From Bigelowiella natans CCMP2755 (Eukaryota; Cercozoa; Chlorarachniophyceae), in contig ADNK01002290.1 in NCBI GenBank assembly GCA_000320545.1, forward strand, positions 62,001 through 126,000: DNA of 64,000 nucleotides, written 5' to 3'. Every line of letters starts with the position of its first letter. The stretch's first letter is position 1. Of this stretch, positions 14,701 to 28,058 are shown piece by piece. The position numbers and the translations under genes are program-made. Under the pieces are notes generated by a model. It saw only the letters and a program-made list of their open reading frames with translations. It ran no database searches and was not told the origin of the DNA.

Positions 14701-17568
14701 TGATGTTGTTGACGAAAAACAACGCAGCCCTGAAGCTGTTGTTCGACTACAATCTTCTCAAACATGACTCCACGGAGGTGATATTTGGAAGTGACTTTCC
14801 GCTGGACAGAAGCGACTTGCAGATATGCCTTAACTTACAAACACTAAAGACGCATATGGTGCATGGGCGCACGGTTGTTCTTGTCTACTGTGAGTCGCTT
14901 TATGAATCACTTTACGACCTTCTTAATCAGCACTACTCAGAGTTTGGCGGTAAGCAGTTCGTAAGACTTGCTTTTGGTACCAGCAACAAGCTGTGCGAAA
15001 TTCATCCTTCGTTTCGCGTTATTGTGGTTGTGGAAAAGATCGATGCTTACAATCGTCTAGCCCCACCTCTCCTCAACCGATTCGAAAAGCAGGTTATGGA
15101 ACGTGCAAACCTTCTGAGCGAGCTACAGCGTCAAGTTGTCTCCACGTTGCAGAGTTTCTGCACATACTTCGTAACTGGTAAGCAGACTGGGCGTGCAAAG
15201 CTATCAGAACTGAGGGGTGCGTTCTGTGGATTCCATAGCGACTTCTTAAGCTCCCTCGTACAGTCGATGGGAAAGCTCTCTGACCTGGACCAATTTACAC
15301 ATGATTGCCTTATCCGACTACTATGGCTTACCACACCTGAGGCTGTGTGCCGCCTGCTCGAATCACAACAGAGCAAACTCACTATTCAGCAGAACTTTGG
15401 CCTAAATGTCGTAGATACATATTTTCAGACGCAGCACCACTCCGACATGGTGACTTTCGCGGATGGAATGCTGGAGGATTGGTCCGACGACTTCGGATCA
15501 CAGATCTGCCTGCTCACCTTCTCCCCCCTTACATTACAGTCGGGCACTGTGCTACGGGAACAGACTAAGTGGAAAAATGTGACGGTGTGCACACTCCATG
15601 AGATGTCCACCGAGAGAGACCTCAAGCAAGCGGCCACTGAGTTCTTCTCCACAGCGAAAGATGGCTCTGTGTTCCTCCTGCAATGTGACCCTCAGGCAGG
15701 TTCAGTACGCCGTATTGAGCATGCCCGCTACATTCTCGAAAAGTTGCGTGATGAACAGGCCAGGACAGCGGAGAATTATTGTCCTGCTGATGATAATAAT
15801 AATAAGAAGAATAATGATGATGATGATGATGAGTCCGACCAGAAGGTAGAACATTATTCTGTTGATACCAAAGCAGCAGCAGCAAAAGCATCATCATCAT
15901 CATCAGAAGTAGAATCTAAGGAAAAGGAAGACGGCAATGCTGATGCCAATGTTGTTGTTGTTGATGCCAAGGGAAGGAGGATCCCTGCTACTTCAGAATC
16001 CAAAGCTATTGGTCCCAACGATACAAAATCATCACCATCATCATCTGGAGTAGCAGCTACTACTACTACTACTACTACTACTACAACAACTACTACTCCT
16101 ACTCCTGAACTCAAGCGATCTGATAGTGAAGGAGCAGAAGATGCCAAGCACGATGGTAGTAGTGGTCAGACCTCTGGTGTTAGCATTCATGGTAGGGTCA
16201 TAGAAGAAGAAGATGTGGAAAGAGAGCGAAAGCAGGAGGAGAAGAAGAAGAAGGCTGCGACTGTGACAAAGAGTGTTGATGGTAAGGGAATTCATGTTAT
16301 TATTCTCGTGCACCTTCCTCGACGGGATAATAAGTACCTGATCGATTTGGATAAGCGGTGGCGGTATGCCTTCATTGATGATGTAGAGCCTGCAGCAAGC
16401 ACTGGTCTCCCTGACATCAGGAGTATGCTCGATACGAATTTGCAGATGGTCGACATCGTACAAAAATTGGATGTACGTCAGGTACTTCTCATGTCGTTTC
16501 GACAGGCGCTTGCTCGGCTGTCATACCTCAATGCAAGAACGAACGAGGATGTGAAGAAGCAGATCGGATTCTTACTGCGATGTATCCGTCACGACAACGA
16601 CTTCATGACAGTCATCGAGAGCTCATTACTTGACATTATTGGCCAGAGTAACGTACATCTTGACGTTGCTAAGGCCTCAGATAAAGGTGAGGACCTGGCT
16701 ATAGCGGGAACCTTTCAAGCCGCACTCCATCGTCAAATTTTAGACGTAATGTCCTCAGCGTTTGCCATACTCCTCAGTCATGCAGATCGCAACTTGCAGC
16801 TGCGGATGCTGTCTGAATCTAACCTAGGTATACGCGACATTTGGCTTACGCTTTTCTCGCGATCGATGAAAGATCTACAGCTTGTACAAACAGACTTGAA
16901 AGTGATGAACTCGATCGTTGAAGTACCATCAGATGGAACGAGTAGCCAGGCCTTCCAGTCGCGTTTTCCGTTTAGCTTCTTTGTGTATAAGATCCTTAAT
17001 GACTTTCGAGGCCTCACAGAGAACGCTCAAGACCCATTGCGAGCTCTTCAGCAGCAGTTCACGCTAATGAATATTGGTAGCCGTATGGACGAAAAGATGT
17101 CTGTGGAGCTTATCCGTCGTTACATTTTCGACTTCACGTGTATGCACTGCGCCTTCCTCCAAAACATTTCCCGTAAGTCGCAGGCAAACATCGTTTGGTG
17201 TATTTTGAGACTGTGGAATCAAGCAAAGGATCTCCAACTGCTCTCCCAAGTGCATGCGATTTACTACCAATGCGAGCGGTTGCTCGAAGAGGTATTCGGA
17301 TTGATCACCGCAGTCCCAACCGCCACTGGGGAAATCATTAAGTTTGTAACTGAAGAAGCCTCGTTGTTCGGTGCTGTGATGGAGATCGAGCTGGTTGCGG
17401 TAGTAATCAGTGCCTTAAAGCCAGGAGCCCAGGCATGGAAGCATCATGCAGACTACATGCCATGGATGATCATGTTTGAAGACGTCAAGCCCATTATTGA
17501 CGGCATGCTTTTATTCGCATCGAGACGAGGAGGGGGAGTAGAGGAGGAGGGGGAGGATTTCAAGGGAA

Positions 17569-17600
<32 letters not shown>

Positions 17601-19553
17601 AAAAGTAGTAGTAATAAAACTAAGGTCCAAGAGCAACTTGCAAGTGTGAAGAGCCAGTGGGAGAAACTCGTATTCTTCTACACATTTGTTCGGGACGTGT
17701 CGTTGCCAATGAGGGTGGAACCTGCTGACTCTCTCAAGACGCTTGAGCCTATTGATAGCGAGAAGGCAGAGCTGCGTACTAGCTCTACCTTCCGCAGTAT
17801 AATCAAGATGTTCAGTGAGCTTCGTTTCAAAATCATCAACCCTGCTGAGGATTTCCTCTGTCCTATTACCTTGGAAGCTTTCAAGGAACCAGTGGTGCTT
17901 GTGGGGGATGGCAGAACGTACGAAAGGGCTGCTATTGAGGAGTGGCTGGAGACCCACGACACGGCTCCGATGACGAATCTCCCCCTCACTACCAAAGAAA
18001 TTCGACCAAACCATGCAATTCAGGCCAAAGCAAAAGCCCTTGCGTCCGAAGAAAGTCTTGCTACTGCGGCTTCACGTTTCATGGAATTCTACATTTTCGG
18101 GTTGTGTTTTGGTTCCTCCAAAGGAGATGATGGTAGTCATAATGTCAGTGATCCAAAGCTGTTAGTGGATTTTGTGGCGCTGCTCGCTGGAAAGAAGCTT
18201 GGTAGGACGAGTATCGACGTTATGCCTAGTGAGGCTGGCCGAGTTGGGTTATTAAGGTGCATCCTGACACATCCCAATAAGATGCTAAGGGAGAAATCCC
18301 TTACTGTTGTTCTAAAGGCACTCACCGCGACTATCAAGAAGGCAAAGTATCTTGACACGAATCTTGCGGTGCACTACGCTAGTGTCCATGAGCAATTCAA
18401 GATGGAAGAAGAAAAGTGGGACCTAGATGATATGGTTACTGAGATATGCAAGGAGTTGCCATTGTTGAAGGAGGATCAAAAGTCCTTGACTGCTGTGATG
18501 AGCCATGACAAGATACTCCAGCTCATCGCAAAAATTCGATGTGTTCTCAGCAGGGCGGCCTCTGCCCTTGTCCAGTCTACAACTGCGACGACCGTTAAAG
18601 GAGAGAAAGCTAATACGGATGGTAGTAGTAGCATCAGTGGTGCCAGTGATAAATTTCAGCAGCAAGGCAAAACGATATGCATACAATTGCAAAGATTATT
18701 TCAAGTTCAGAACTCGATGAAGCGTCCTATTCGAATGTTCTTCCTCAAGAATTTGGAGAGGCTTCGTGGGGCTACTTTCCTGCGATCAGCTCTGCAACAA
18801 GCGCCATTAGGGACATCAAAATGGATCACAGAGTGGCGAGAGAGTGGCGATGCTGGCTTGATCCGGTTTTTAGGCCAGAATAAACTACCGAAGAACAACC
18901 CCTTTAAGATACTTCCATTCTTCAGTGATGTCGACAATGCCATCGCAGCTGGCATAGCTCCGAACGCAGGTGACTTCGCGTCCCTGCAGAAACTCATCAA
19001 AAGTGTGGAGGGAAATCCGAAGAAAATAGCCCAGCTGAAGGGTGCGCTTCTGGCAGGGGTGTTTCACGAGTGTTTTCTCCTCAAATCACTGCAGGAGATT
19101 CCAAAGTCTACTCTATCAAGGGTCAGAGAACTAGCGAACTATATTCACAGCTCCCAAGACCTCAAGTTCCTCTCTAAGGAAGAGAGGACATTGATTGCAT
19201 TCTTCTGCTTGGATGAATCTAAGCAGAAGCAGCATCACGGCGGCAAGATCAACCCTGCTGTTGAGTACTTCAACTTGGACCAAAAGACCTCAGCCGAAAG
19301 AATCATGCTAATCCGGCTCTGTGTTCACGTCGGAGTGGCGGCAATGTCAAATAGTAGCAGTAGTTCTGGAGGTGGTGGAGGTATCTTCAGTCTTTTCCAC
19401 AGTTTGATCACAAATCCTGAAAGCTTAAAAGGGACCTGGCTGCCTTGTATGGTGGAAGATCTTACGGCAATGGCTGTAGCTGCGCTAGGAGGCCGTTGGT
19501 ACAAATGCTCCAACGGTAACTTAGAAAATAGCATTCGTAGCTTGTATTTCGTG

Positions 19554-19589
<36 letters not shown>

Positions 19590-22500
19590 GTTATCATCAT
19601 CTGTCACATTATCTGGCTGTAAAAGAGAGCATTGCTCTAGTCGTACTTCGTGTTACATGATATTGTCGTTGCCATTGTTGTTATTGTTGTTGTTCAGCTT
19701 TTTTTCCTTCTTTTTCCTTGTTAGTGTTTTGTAATGCAATGCTTCCACTGTTGTTATCATTGTCACTAGGTCACGCATATTATGTTGATAACTGCGGCCT
19801 ACCCATGCAGGTGTGTTTACGTGTGTTATTTTATTGCTAGTATGGGGGGGAATGATATTATTGGGGGCGCATAACTTAACTAAGTATTTGTTTTTCATTT
19901 ATTGATTGAACAGAGCTTTTATTTACCTTTACTGCTTCTCGCCCCATGTATTCGCTCATACGATATATATTTGTTGTTGTCGTTTTTGTTATTTTTGTAG
20001 GTGTTGAAATGCGCCACGTGTGGTGTGAAAATAGGTGGTAAAGACCACAATCCTCTTCCAGGCCAAACTGATCTTGACGGAAAACAGCAAACTCGACAAA
20101 GCGGCGGTGGTCCAACGGCCATAAAGGATCAATCCGAGCCTAATTATTGCCTGAAAGCGCCCAAGGACTCAAAAAGTCCCTTTGAAACTGTGAGAGGGCT
20201 ATCTCCTACATGTAACCGCACAATAAGGACCTTAATGCACGCAGCACTGCTCTTGGGAGCGCTATGTGGTGGTTCTCGGTGGGAGGTAAAGGTCAAGTCC
20301 ATTTGCAATAAAGCTTACGTTGCAACGTCCAATTACGGGCAGTATTTCCTGGAACACATGGAGAACGACTTTGCAATCTTAACTAAGCTGGTGAGAAAGT
20401 CTCAGGACGATATTATGCTGCTACTGCATGCAGTTCTCTCTCCGCTTGAGTCTTTGGAAGGCAAAAACGACAACAACGCACACCAGGCTATTCCACTGGA
20501 GCAGATTGTGCAGTTTGCACACAGAGCAGAAGTAAGGAACAAACTTGCTCAGATGATGCAGCTCCAGCAAGAGGAAAGGAAAGCGCTACAGGCCTCATCA
20601 GGTCAGATGCAACCGCATGAATACCAGCAGCAGTACAAACAGGCAAGTGCCAAATTGAATGTGCTTTATGGTTTGCATAACGCCATGAAACGTGTCCCTC
20701 TGGGTATGATGGGCATGCTGGGTGTTGGAGTCCAGAGGTTCATTCCAAACGGTATGCTGGCGCAGTTTGAACAGAGAAATCCTGACGTATGCGCTTACAT
20801 AAAAGCTGAGCTTGGTCCGATCGTTGTACAGCTATCTGGAGGCGACGATATGAAGGGCTTGGGCACTTGGCAACGACTTAAAGATTCTAATGCCCGTAAT
20901 GCGTGGGAGAGGCTGATGGCAGTTCGCACTGACCCCTGGTTTGAGAGTAAGTCTCTTGCTGCAAAAATTGCTACCTCAAAGTCCATGTTTGGTACTACCG
21001 ACGACGATGAAGGCACTGTCTTCATGAGTGAATTGATGGAAAAGGTTGATGCAACATCGATGCCTACTAAGCTTAGGGCTAAGCTGTGTCCAGCCCTATG
21101 GAGGTAGGTAGGTAGGTAGGTAGGTAGGTAGGCAATTGGGATAATAATACTACTGTGCATGATGATGATGATGATGATGATGGTAGTAGTAGTAGTAGTA
21201 GTAGTAGTAGTATCAACGGTCCATGCATATAGCTGCTAAGTCCCCGTCCATGATTCTATAGATATCGATCTCCGTTCTCGCTGGAAGATTTCACACTGGA
21301 ATTGAACCTTGTGGAAAATATGCAACAAGAGGAAAAGAAGGTCACTCATTCACTCACTCACCCAATCGTCATTTTAAGATTGATCATTTTAGAGAACTAC
21401 ATAAAATATGCGATGACTATTGGATGAGTCACTGACTGACTCCATGAATACTAAACTGCATGGAAACATTATCGTCATCATAACCATTGATCGTCCATAT
21501 TATCTTGACTGTAACCATCACATCGTACTTACTACCACCCACAGACAACGTCGTTTCCTCTTTTAAGCAACTTTTTGAACGAAGAGCAAACATTGAGGCC
21601 ATTGCGGTACCTTCCAGCAGCCATAGAGTTCCAAACACTTCTACTCAAGCGTTTCAATCGGGCATTAGATAGGGAAACAGCGCTTAATATGACGATTAAA
21701 GACGTCTTAAAGACAGCCCCAAACAAACAAAAGTGGAGAGAGGCGTTCGAGGGGTTCAAGAATGCATGGAATCTAGGATGGCGCTTTGTGGAGCGATTCG
21801 GTTGTTTAGAGTTGCCAAAGGTAGTATGTAATAATAAATCAGTAGTAGTAGTAGTAGAAGAAGAAGAAGAAGAAGATGATGATGATGATGGTGATAGCTG
21901 ATTTCCTACAATGTCTATAAATCGCACAACAACAACAACTACTACTACTACTACATACCAACCAGATGATGTATCAAGTGATGACCCCCTCCATTCCATA
22001 AAATCATCATTGTTATTCAGGCTTATAAGGGCATCGTAATGGACGAGAGTATCTCCATCAACTTCTGCATGCCGCAGGAAAAGAACCAGGGTATTTGTGC
22101 CCTTGCCCTAACAAATTACCTTTGCACGAGACACAACCAATTCGTGGAGCTTGTATATGAGCGCCTGCTTCTTCGTGGCGGAAACATGCAACGAATTGAA
22201 GATCGAAAGAGTGTGGTCACTACCAACTTCTTCTCTACGGCGCATGCACTTTCTTATTCTCTCCAAGATAAGTTCTCCCCCTATGTTGCAAAGAATTGTG
22301 TGACGTTCACAGACGATGGTCGCATTGTGTACGACTTTGAGAATGCAGAGCAGTATCTCCTCGATGTGTTTTTTACTGGCAAACCTTTGGTGAAGCAGAT
22401 GGTTCGCATGGTACAGTACCGCGATGATGAGGGTGCTGTCAACACTCACCTCTTCCGTCAGAAGGTCACGCAGGTGGCGCTGTCTCGAGAAGAGCAGAAG

Positions 22501-23484
22501 AAGATTCTTTCTGAGCTAGGATCTCCTGCCGCAGCTAACAAATGCATGCGGCTACTTGAAACATGCATTAGCTTCTTGCAAGCTACGGGTGGCAGTCTTG
22601 TTCAGAAACTTGACGTTGCTGACCTCAAGATATCAGACTATGTCAAGGATGTATTGTTGATGGATGACGTCATATTTGGCAGTGAAACAGTGAAGCGCAA
22701 CATGAAGCTCAAGCACATTGATGGTCTCTTTAAGATTCTTCGAGGATACACTGTTGCGGATGTGTTCGAGGCTGTCCGTCCAAAGTACAAGGACTCTCTG
22801 GATCAGAAAGCTACCTCCATCGTCAAGGACAGGTCATAATAATCATAAGAATTATAATCAATAATACAGCAACCATTGGTAGCATGTGGTTGGAATGAAT
22901 GAAGATGATGATAATAATGGTGGTGGTGGTGGTGGTGAAAGAGTTTCAGTGATGGTGATGACGATGATAGATGATGAATGATGCGATAATATACTGTTTA
23001 TGTATCGTTAGTTTGAGGAAATTGAATCTTGAAGTGCTTCTACCGGCAATGCAAGAAGCTATCATTCAATACCTCAGCGAAGGAAATATGTCAGCCGATG
23101 GCCCTATACATGAGTTCTTAGGTGCGAAAGAAGTCGCGCTGCTCATTAACTACTACTCGCATCATGATGATGATGATGATGCGTCATTTCTGTTTCAGAC
23201 TACTGAATATTCTATTACTTCCTTTAGGTTATATGGAGCACGATGATGTGTACTTCAATGATATGTCGTGGTTCCAACACTTCCCAAAGATGGTATGTAA
23301 TACGAAAAATTAAACATTAATCATACTATCATTAACTTATACAGTTCCCACGCACTGAACGTAAAGAACTTATCGTACCAGAATTTTTTATTAATACTAT
23401 GTTTTTAATTCTCCTTTGCAGCTACTCATGAAAAATATCTGCGACGTGTACAAAGTCTTCGAAGACAACTATTCGGCTACATAA
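2755..23484 (+). CDS. Giant RNF213-like AAA+ E3 ubiquitin ligase (Tudor, CBM20, Tudor, ZnF-RanBP2, AAA, U-box, RZ finger)
   Basis: A multi-exon gene encoding an estimated 5,000-plus residues. Visible in order: a Tudor-like domain (2790-3120, GKQVSIFWADSKVWYKG); a CBM20 starch/glycogen-binding domain (3366-3850, LAVMGTWDG and a NLW ending); a second Tudor/agenet-like domain split by an intron (4895-5170, FVQYDDGDTEDD); a RanBP2-type zinc finger (9042-9110, WNCPSC, FCMVC); AAA module one (11,668-11,960, GETGCGKSS, LLLDEVN); AAA module two (13,930-14,290, GKPGTSKS, LLDEVGLAEQSP); a U-box (17,848-18,020, FLCPITLEAFKEPVV); an RZ finger (19,490-20,050); and an RNF213-type helical C-terminus ending VFEDNYSAT. 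Large exons are 5063-8591, 8857-12904, 13858-19515 and 20001-21102. The start is ATG 2772 or an upstream exon. In vertebrate RNF213 this family is a dynein-like AAA+ core with ubiquitin ligase activity acting on lipid droplets and intracellular pathogens; a role here is inferred. Confidence 0.9.
8592..8740. repeat. (GTA)n, (CA)n and (GA)n in one intron of the giant E3 gene
   Basis: The intron opens with its own donor repeated (GTAGTAGGTAGTAG and onward), then carries CA and GA tracts. Apparent reading through it is only because these repeats contain no stop. Confidence 0.85.
19770..19810 (+). other. 41-nt exon carrying the centre of the RZ zinc finger
   Basis: Preceded by TTGTCACTAG and followed by GTGTGT. 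It joins in phase with the exon ending at 19515 (WYKCSN) and the one starting at 20001 (VLKCATCGVKIGGKDH), giving WYKCSNGHAYYVDNCGLPMQ and then CxxC...IGG. This restores the Cys/His pattern characteristic of the RZ finger of RNF213 and ZNFX1. Without this exon the finger looks broken and the upstream frame runs into a His repeat at 19,555-19,590. Confidence 0.85.
21103..21230. repeat. (GTAG)n, (ATG)n and (TAG)n tract starting at a 5' splice site
   Basis: The exon ending at 21102 is followed by the donor motif itself in tandem (GTAGGTAGGTAG), then ATG and TAG repeats. Confidence 0.85.
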
Positions 23485-23701
23485 GCATCTTGCTGTTCCT
23501 ATTGCAGTGCTTTTATTACTTTGTAAACCCAAATTACGCAAGATATCCTATACCTCATAATCCCAATAAGACAATCTAGCAATGTCGGCAACAGTCTACA
23601 TTGCACCTCGAATGAGTTGCATTGTGAAAATATGCACAATACGATGTTCATAGTCACAATTAGTAAGACTAGAAGAGCATGAAGCTGATTTGGTACATGC
23701 A
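23485..23701. other. 3' flank of the giant E3 gene
   Basis: Ordinary composition with TA dinucleotides present. The last TA before the depleted island is at about 23,694. No gene seen. Confidence 0.4.
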
Positions 23702-23718
23702 CTTGGTGAGCTCATGTG
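23702..23718 (+). repeat. Left inverted repeat of the island
   Basis: CTTGGTGAGCTCATGTG; its reverse complement matches 31079-31095 at 16 of 17 positions. It lies within 10 bases of the start of TA depletion. Confidence 0.5.
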
Positions 23719-24079
23719 AACGCAAAAAACAAGCAATTTCACGGGTTCGAAACCGAAAAAAAGGTGCGATTTGAACACGCGCAATGCCAAAAAAATCCAC
23801 AATTCAAAACGTGGATCAGTTGCGTGCACTTGCAGTGTTGTCACACGCGCGATGTTTGCATGAATTGAAATGGTGGGGAATTGAAAGCTGGGGCCGTGCA
23901 TCTGCGACAGCAGAGCGCATGTTTCTTCAAAAGCGAACGCGCGAAGCGAACTTCAACCAATGCATTGACCGAAGTGCAAACGACATTCGAGTTGAGCATG
24001 CACATGCATCGCACACCAGTGCGCAAACAATGCAGAACACCAGCAAATGCATGTGATTTGATGACAAAAATTGAACGAT

Positions 24080-27000
24080 TCAAGAGCCGATTGCCTCTGC
24101 TTGGCAATCCTTGGTGCAGAAGACAATTCCGTTCTTCACGGACACCACAACCATCACACACGCCTTGTGGCAAACTTTTCCACAGTTCGCACAATTCACC
24201 GCGTCTCCAGCTAGCCAGGTGGGATGGAAGGGCATTGACACTTGCTTGTCATTGGAACATTTGAGCGTGGGATCTGAGGTTCGCCTTCTTTCCATCCGTT
24301 TCCTCCTTTCGAGTTGGGAAGGAGACAAATGGGTTGGCAGTCCTTTCGAATCATCATCATTTCCCAACAAGAAAAAACACTTGCATCATTGCCTGTTCGA
24401 TGTTGACACAACAGATGCATTGACACAAACCTTCGACAGACATTGCACTCTGCACGTCATCGTCCTCATTTTCAGCTTCAGATTGCCCTTTTTCATCTTC
24501 TTCCGTGTTCTCCTCGTTGTCTTCATTGTCACTTTTCGACTCATGTGGCAACACAGCACGATGAAGGTGGTGTCCTTTTTTTGTCTGGACAACTTTGGGC
24601 AAAATCTGATCAATTTCTTTTGATTTCACTTTCGACAAAAGTGCATTTTTTGACACGTCATGTGACTCTTGATGCTGGAAGACACAATCCACCTTGCAAT
24701 CCTTGAAGAGATGAGAATGGAGGCCGTGTCCGACTCCGGGAAAGAGATGCAATGTTCTCTCATCTCCAATGTGGAACCATTCCAAAATCGTGGTCAAAAC
24801 ATGTGCACTCAAAGACCGAGGGAGTTTCGGGTGCGATGTGACCGAGTCTGCTCCAGAATGAGCATCACGTGCAACGTTCTCGTCATGCTGTCCTGGGGCC
24901 TTGGTTTTCTTGCAATTTCCCTTCCGCATTGCAGTGAACATTGTGACCACATTTTTGAGAACTGAACTCTTGGATGCACTGGGCTTGTTTGACATCACGT
25001 TGCAAAAATGCATGATTTCTTCAGGAGAAAATGTGCTGCACTTGTCTCTCATCAATCCACTGTCTTTCTGCGGATGGCGCATTGTCACGGTGCAATCTCT
25101 CTTGTTCTCTTTGCGCATGGTGCTGTGCATCATTCCAAAGAGGTTGTCAATCACTTCTCCTTCAAACTTTGTTCGACCGATCTCGAGATCCAGAAACATC
25201 AATCCTTCAAAAAAAAACAAAACTCAACAATGTGGAAGCATGTCAGAAAAGATTTTCTGACCGACCGCATTTTTTTTGCAGCAGCAGCTGGGCAGCAGCT
25301 TCACTGCTAGACTGCCTCCTGCGTGAAGAGACACGTTTTTCTTTTCGTTGCATGGCACTTGGGTGCCTTTGAGACTTTGGTGGCTCGCACTCTGTGCAAG
25401 TGCATCCAGTTTTTCATGCTTATGAGCTGCCAACACCGGTTTCGGTGTCTTGCAATTTTCACCATGCGGATGTTCACTCTGTTTCAGGCTTGCTGCGCTT
25501 GTCTGGAGCCATCCATCAGATGTGAAATTGTGCTTCTTCTTGAATTCTTCCCAATTGCTGCGATCGTGCTCCTCCATGAAAAGGTGTGCAATTCTGCGTT
25601 GCCCTGTGACAAGAAAAAATGCAGACATTGTTTCCTGTTGAAAGGAGTGATGCAAAGTTGCATGCATCTTTCTTCCTTCAGCACTTTCTTGACGTTCCTC
25701 ATCGAACGTTTCGTTCGTTGGGTCGCTCACGTGCAGGGATGTTTTCGCAGCACGTTCCTCCTCTGGCAAATCTCTTGCGCACGTGAATGAACCAAAATCT
25801 TTTGGGCTTGGCCATTTCAATTTTCCTCGCATGTCAGTTTCAGGATGCCACCGTTTCTTGAACACTTGCCAATTGTCTTCGTTCCGTTTGGAAACGTCAA
25901 CCACAATCTCAAGCAAAGATTTTCCGAATCCTTCTCCCTTCTTGGTGAATTTTTTTGTCGCGGTTTTCCAAGATGCAAGTCTTTGCTCTGCAAACTTCCT
26001 CCCATTCACCTTGATTTTTTTGTTGGCCACTTGTGCCAACCATTGATCTCTGAAGCTGGATGTGACACTTCTCAATTTCGTCGTGACTCTTATTTCATCC
26101 AACACGTTTCGCATTGTGCCGTGTTCGAAGATGCGCTGTGCATCTTCTGGTGTGCAATCCAAGCACATCACCTCAGCGTGAAAAGTGTTGCATCTGACGT
26201 CTTCTTTGTTTTCTTTGTGCAGAGTGTCAACCACAACTCTGCGATGATTGCCACTGATGGTTTCTCCTGGATGCCCCAATTCTGTCAAGGTGCCATTTTT
26301 CACTGCTTTGCGGACCGTGGCAATCAATTTTTCGGGCATGCCAGCATGGGTTCTTCTCATCGCAAAAAGGGGCATTCTCACGATGAACAAGTTGCATGTC
26401 GATTTTTTTCGTCCTGTCTGATCTAATGCTTCGTGTCAATTTCGGGATCTCATCTGATTCAAGCGGTCTGGCACGGATGTCTGACCCTGGTGCTTTGAAT
26501 TGTTCTCTTTTCACGAAACAATGTCCCAATGTTCGTTCGGCTTTCTGCCCATTTTTCCATGTTGTTATTGTTGAGTTCATCTTCATCTTCGCATTGCACT
26601 GCATGGAAATGTGAACTCAATTGGTGTGTTTTCAAAAACAACCAGCGTTCTGTTTGATCACCTCGACCAACTGTTGTGCCCTTGTCACCGAGCTGGAATG
26701 CGTCGTCAACCTTTTCCTCGTTGGTCCAAACGTGAAACAAGAAACATTGGCAGCACTCATTCTTGTTTTGATGTGTTTTCTGAAACCTTTTGTTTTTTCG
26801 AAGGATTCTCATCTTCTTGTTTTTCTGACAGCGATGCGTTGTGTTGTTGGATTTCCGACATGAACTCTGTGCAATCGGAAAAAAATGCATGGTGTCATTT
26901 CAGAATTGAGACTTTTTTTGTTGTTGTTGGCCAACCGCATTTCTTCGTGATGTTCCCTTTGGCAACTTTGTTCGACCTTTCGCTGGTGAAATCATCTTCA

Positions 27001-27233
27001 ACCATGTTCTTCCGAAGCACAGACAATTTTCCTGTTTCTGTGCCGATCAAGAACCAGTTGGGCACTTGTTTGCCGTTGAACTGCCTGGTCTTTGTCTTTC
27101 GCATTGCATGGATCACAGTGTCTCTTCTGGTCACGTTCCCTTCAACAGTTTTCAGAAAAACCATGGAAGCTCTTTGACCCTCAACCAATTCTTTGAAGTG
27201 GTGGTTGTCTGTCTCCACGGGGGTGTTTTTCAA
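24080..27233 (-). CDS. Leftward ORF group in the TA-depleted island, unknown product with a Cys-rich C-terminus
   Basis: Consecutive leftward open stretches at 27233-26895, 26604-26227, 26390-25224 (388 codons), 25220-24357 (287 codons) and 24370-24080. They may be exons of one gene or separate genes; splice sites are not obvious because introns here cannot show the usual TA-rich signals. The largest stretch has a balanced, charged composition with aromatic residues spaced as in a folded protein. The second ends in an acidic tract. The last carries a treble-clef-like cysteine pattern (CANCGKVCHKAC then FCTKDC). No family recognised. Because TAA and TAG are almost missing from the island, ORF length alone is weak evidence; amino-acid composition is the better argument. 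Confidence 0.35.
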
Positions 27234-28058
27234 AGACCCTCCCCCTCTCTTCCTCTTTGTAGATGCCTTTCAAAAATGTTTCAACTGAGTTGCAAATGCT
27301 TGTTGACATCAGGTGCAATGCAATCAACTCGACGAAGAAGCGGTGGAGGGGTTGCCGTGTCGAAGAGGCTCACAGAAAGGTGGAAATGCGTCAGTGGACA
27401 TTGTGCGTTGCATCAGCACCAAAAAAAAAAAAAGGAAAGCCTGTTCAAGAAAATCAGGCTTCACACATCACAACTGTGCAAACACGGAAGGGCTCATCAG
27501 CAGAGGGGGGGGTGCTCGGGATGGGAGCAAAGCCACCATCTTCCAACACAGGAATTTTCCGCAAAAGCTTTTCAAATGCGGAAAAGTGGAGAATTTTTGT
27601 GACATTTTTTTCATTTTTTTGAGGTGGATTTGCAAAACATCAAAATCAGAGGAATCTCCATTTGCTCTTTCTAGCTTTGGTTGATGAACACAATGAAATT
27701 GAAAAGTGTGAAATGCGATTTCAAAACAAGAAACAATGCACGCATGCTTTCTTGTTGGTTTTGAAAAGTGGAAATCGAATTTGAATTTTCATTCATTGAA
27801 CACGTGTTTGGATGAAATTGGAGCACACACGTTGCAAACGCAATGTGCAATTGTTGTGTTTGCAGAAATCGGAAAAGGCAAAAAGTTGATTTTGCGCACG
27901 GAATGAAAAATGGAACACTGAAGTGTCATCACGAATTGAAGAAGCTTGAAAGCCCAACAATGAAAGAAGTCTTTGATTGCTTGACGACCAACACACCTGA
28001 CAGAGAAGACGGCATTTTTGCAAACAATTGTCATCGGAAACAATGCACCTGACCTGAT

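Noticed and set aside
15780-16270. Possible intron or break within the giant E3 exon
   Set aside because: The stretch is low-complexity (Asp, Ser, Thr and Lys runs) but stays open in frame and is flanked by conserved family sequence, so I treat it as a disordered linker.
19555-19622. Poly-His C-terminus of the giant E3 protein
   Set aside because: This is intron read-through of an ATC repeat; the true exon ends at 19,515 and the frame resumes in the 41-nt exon at 19,770.
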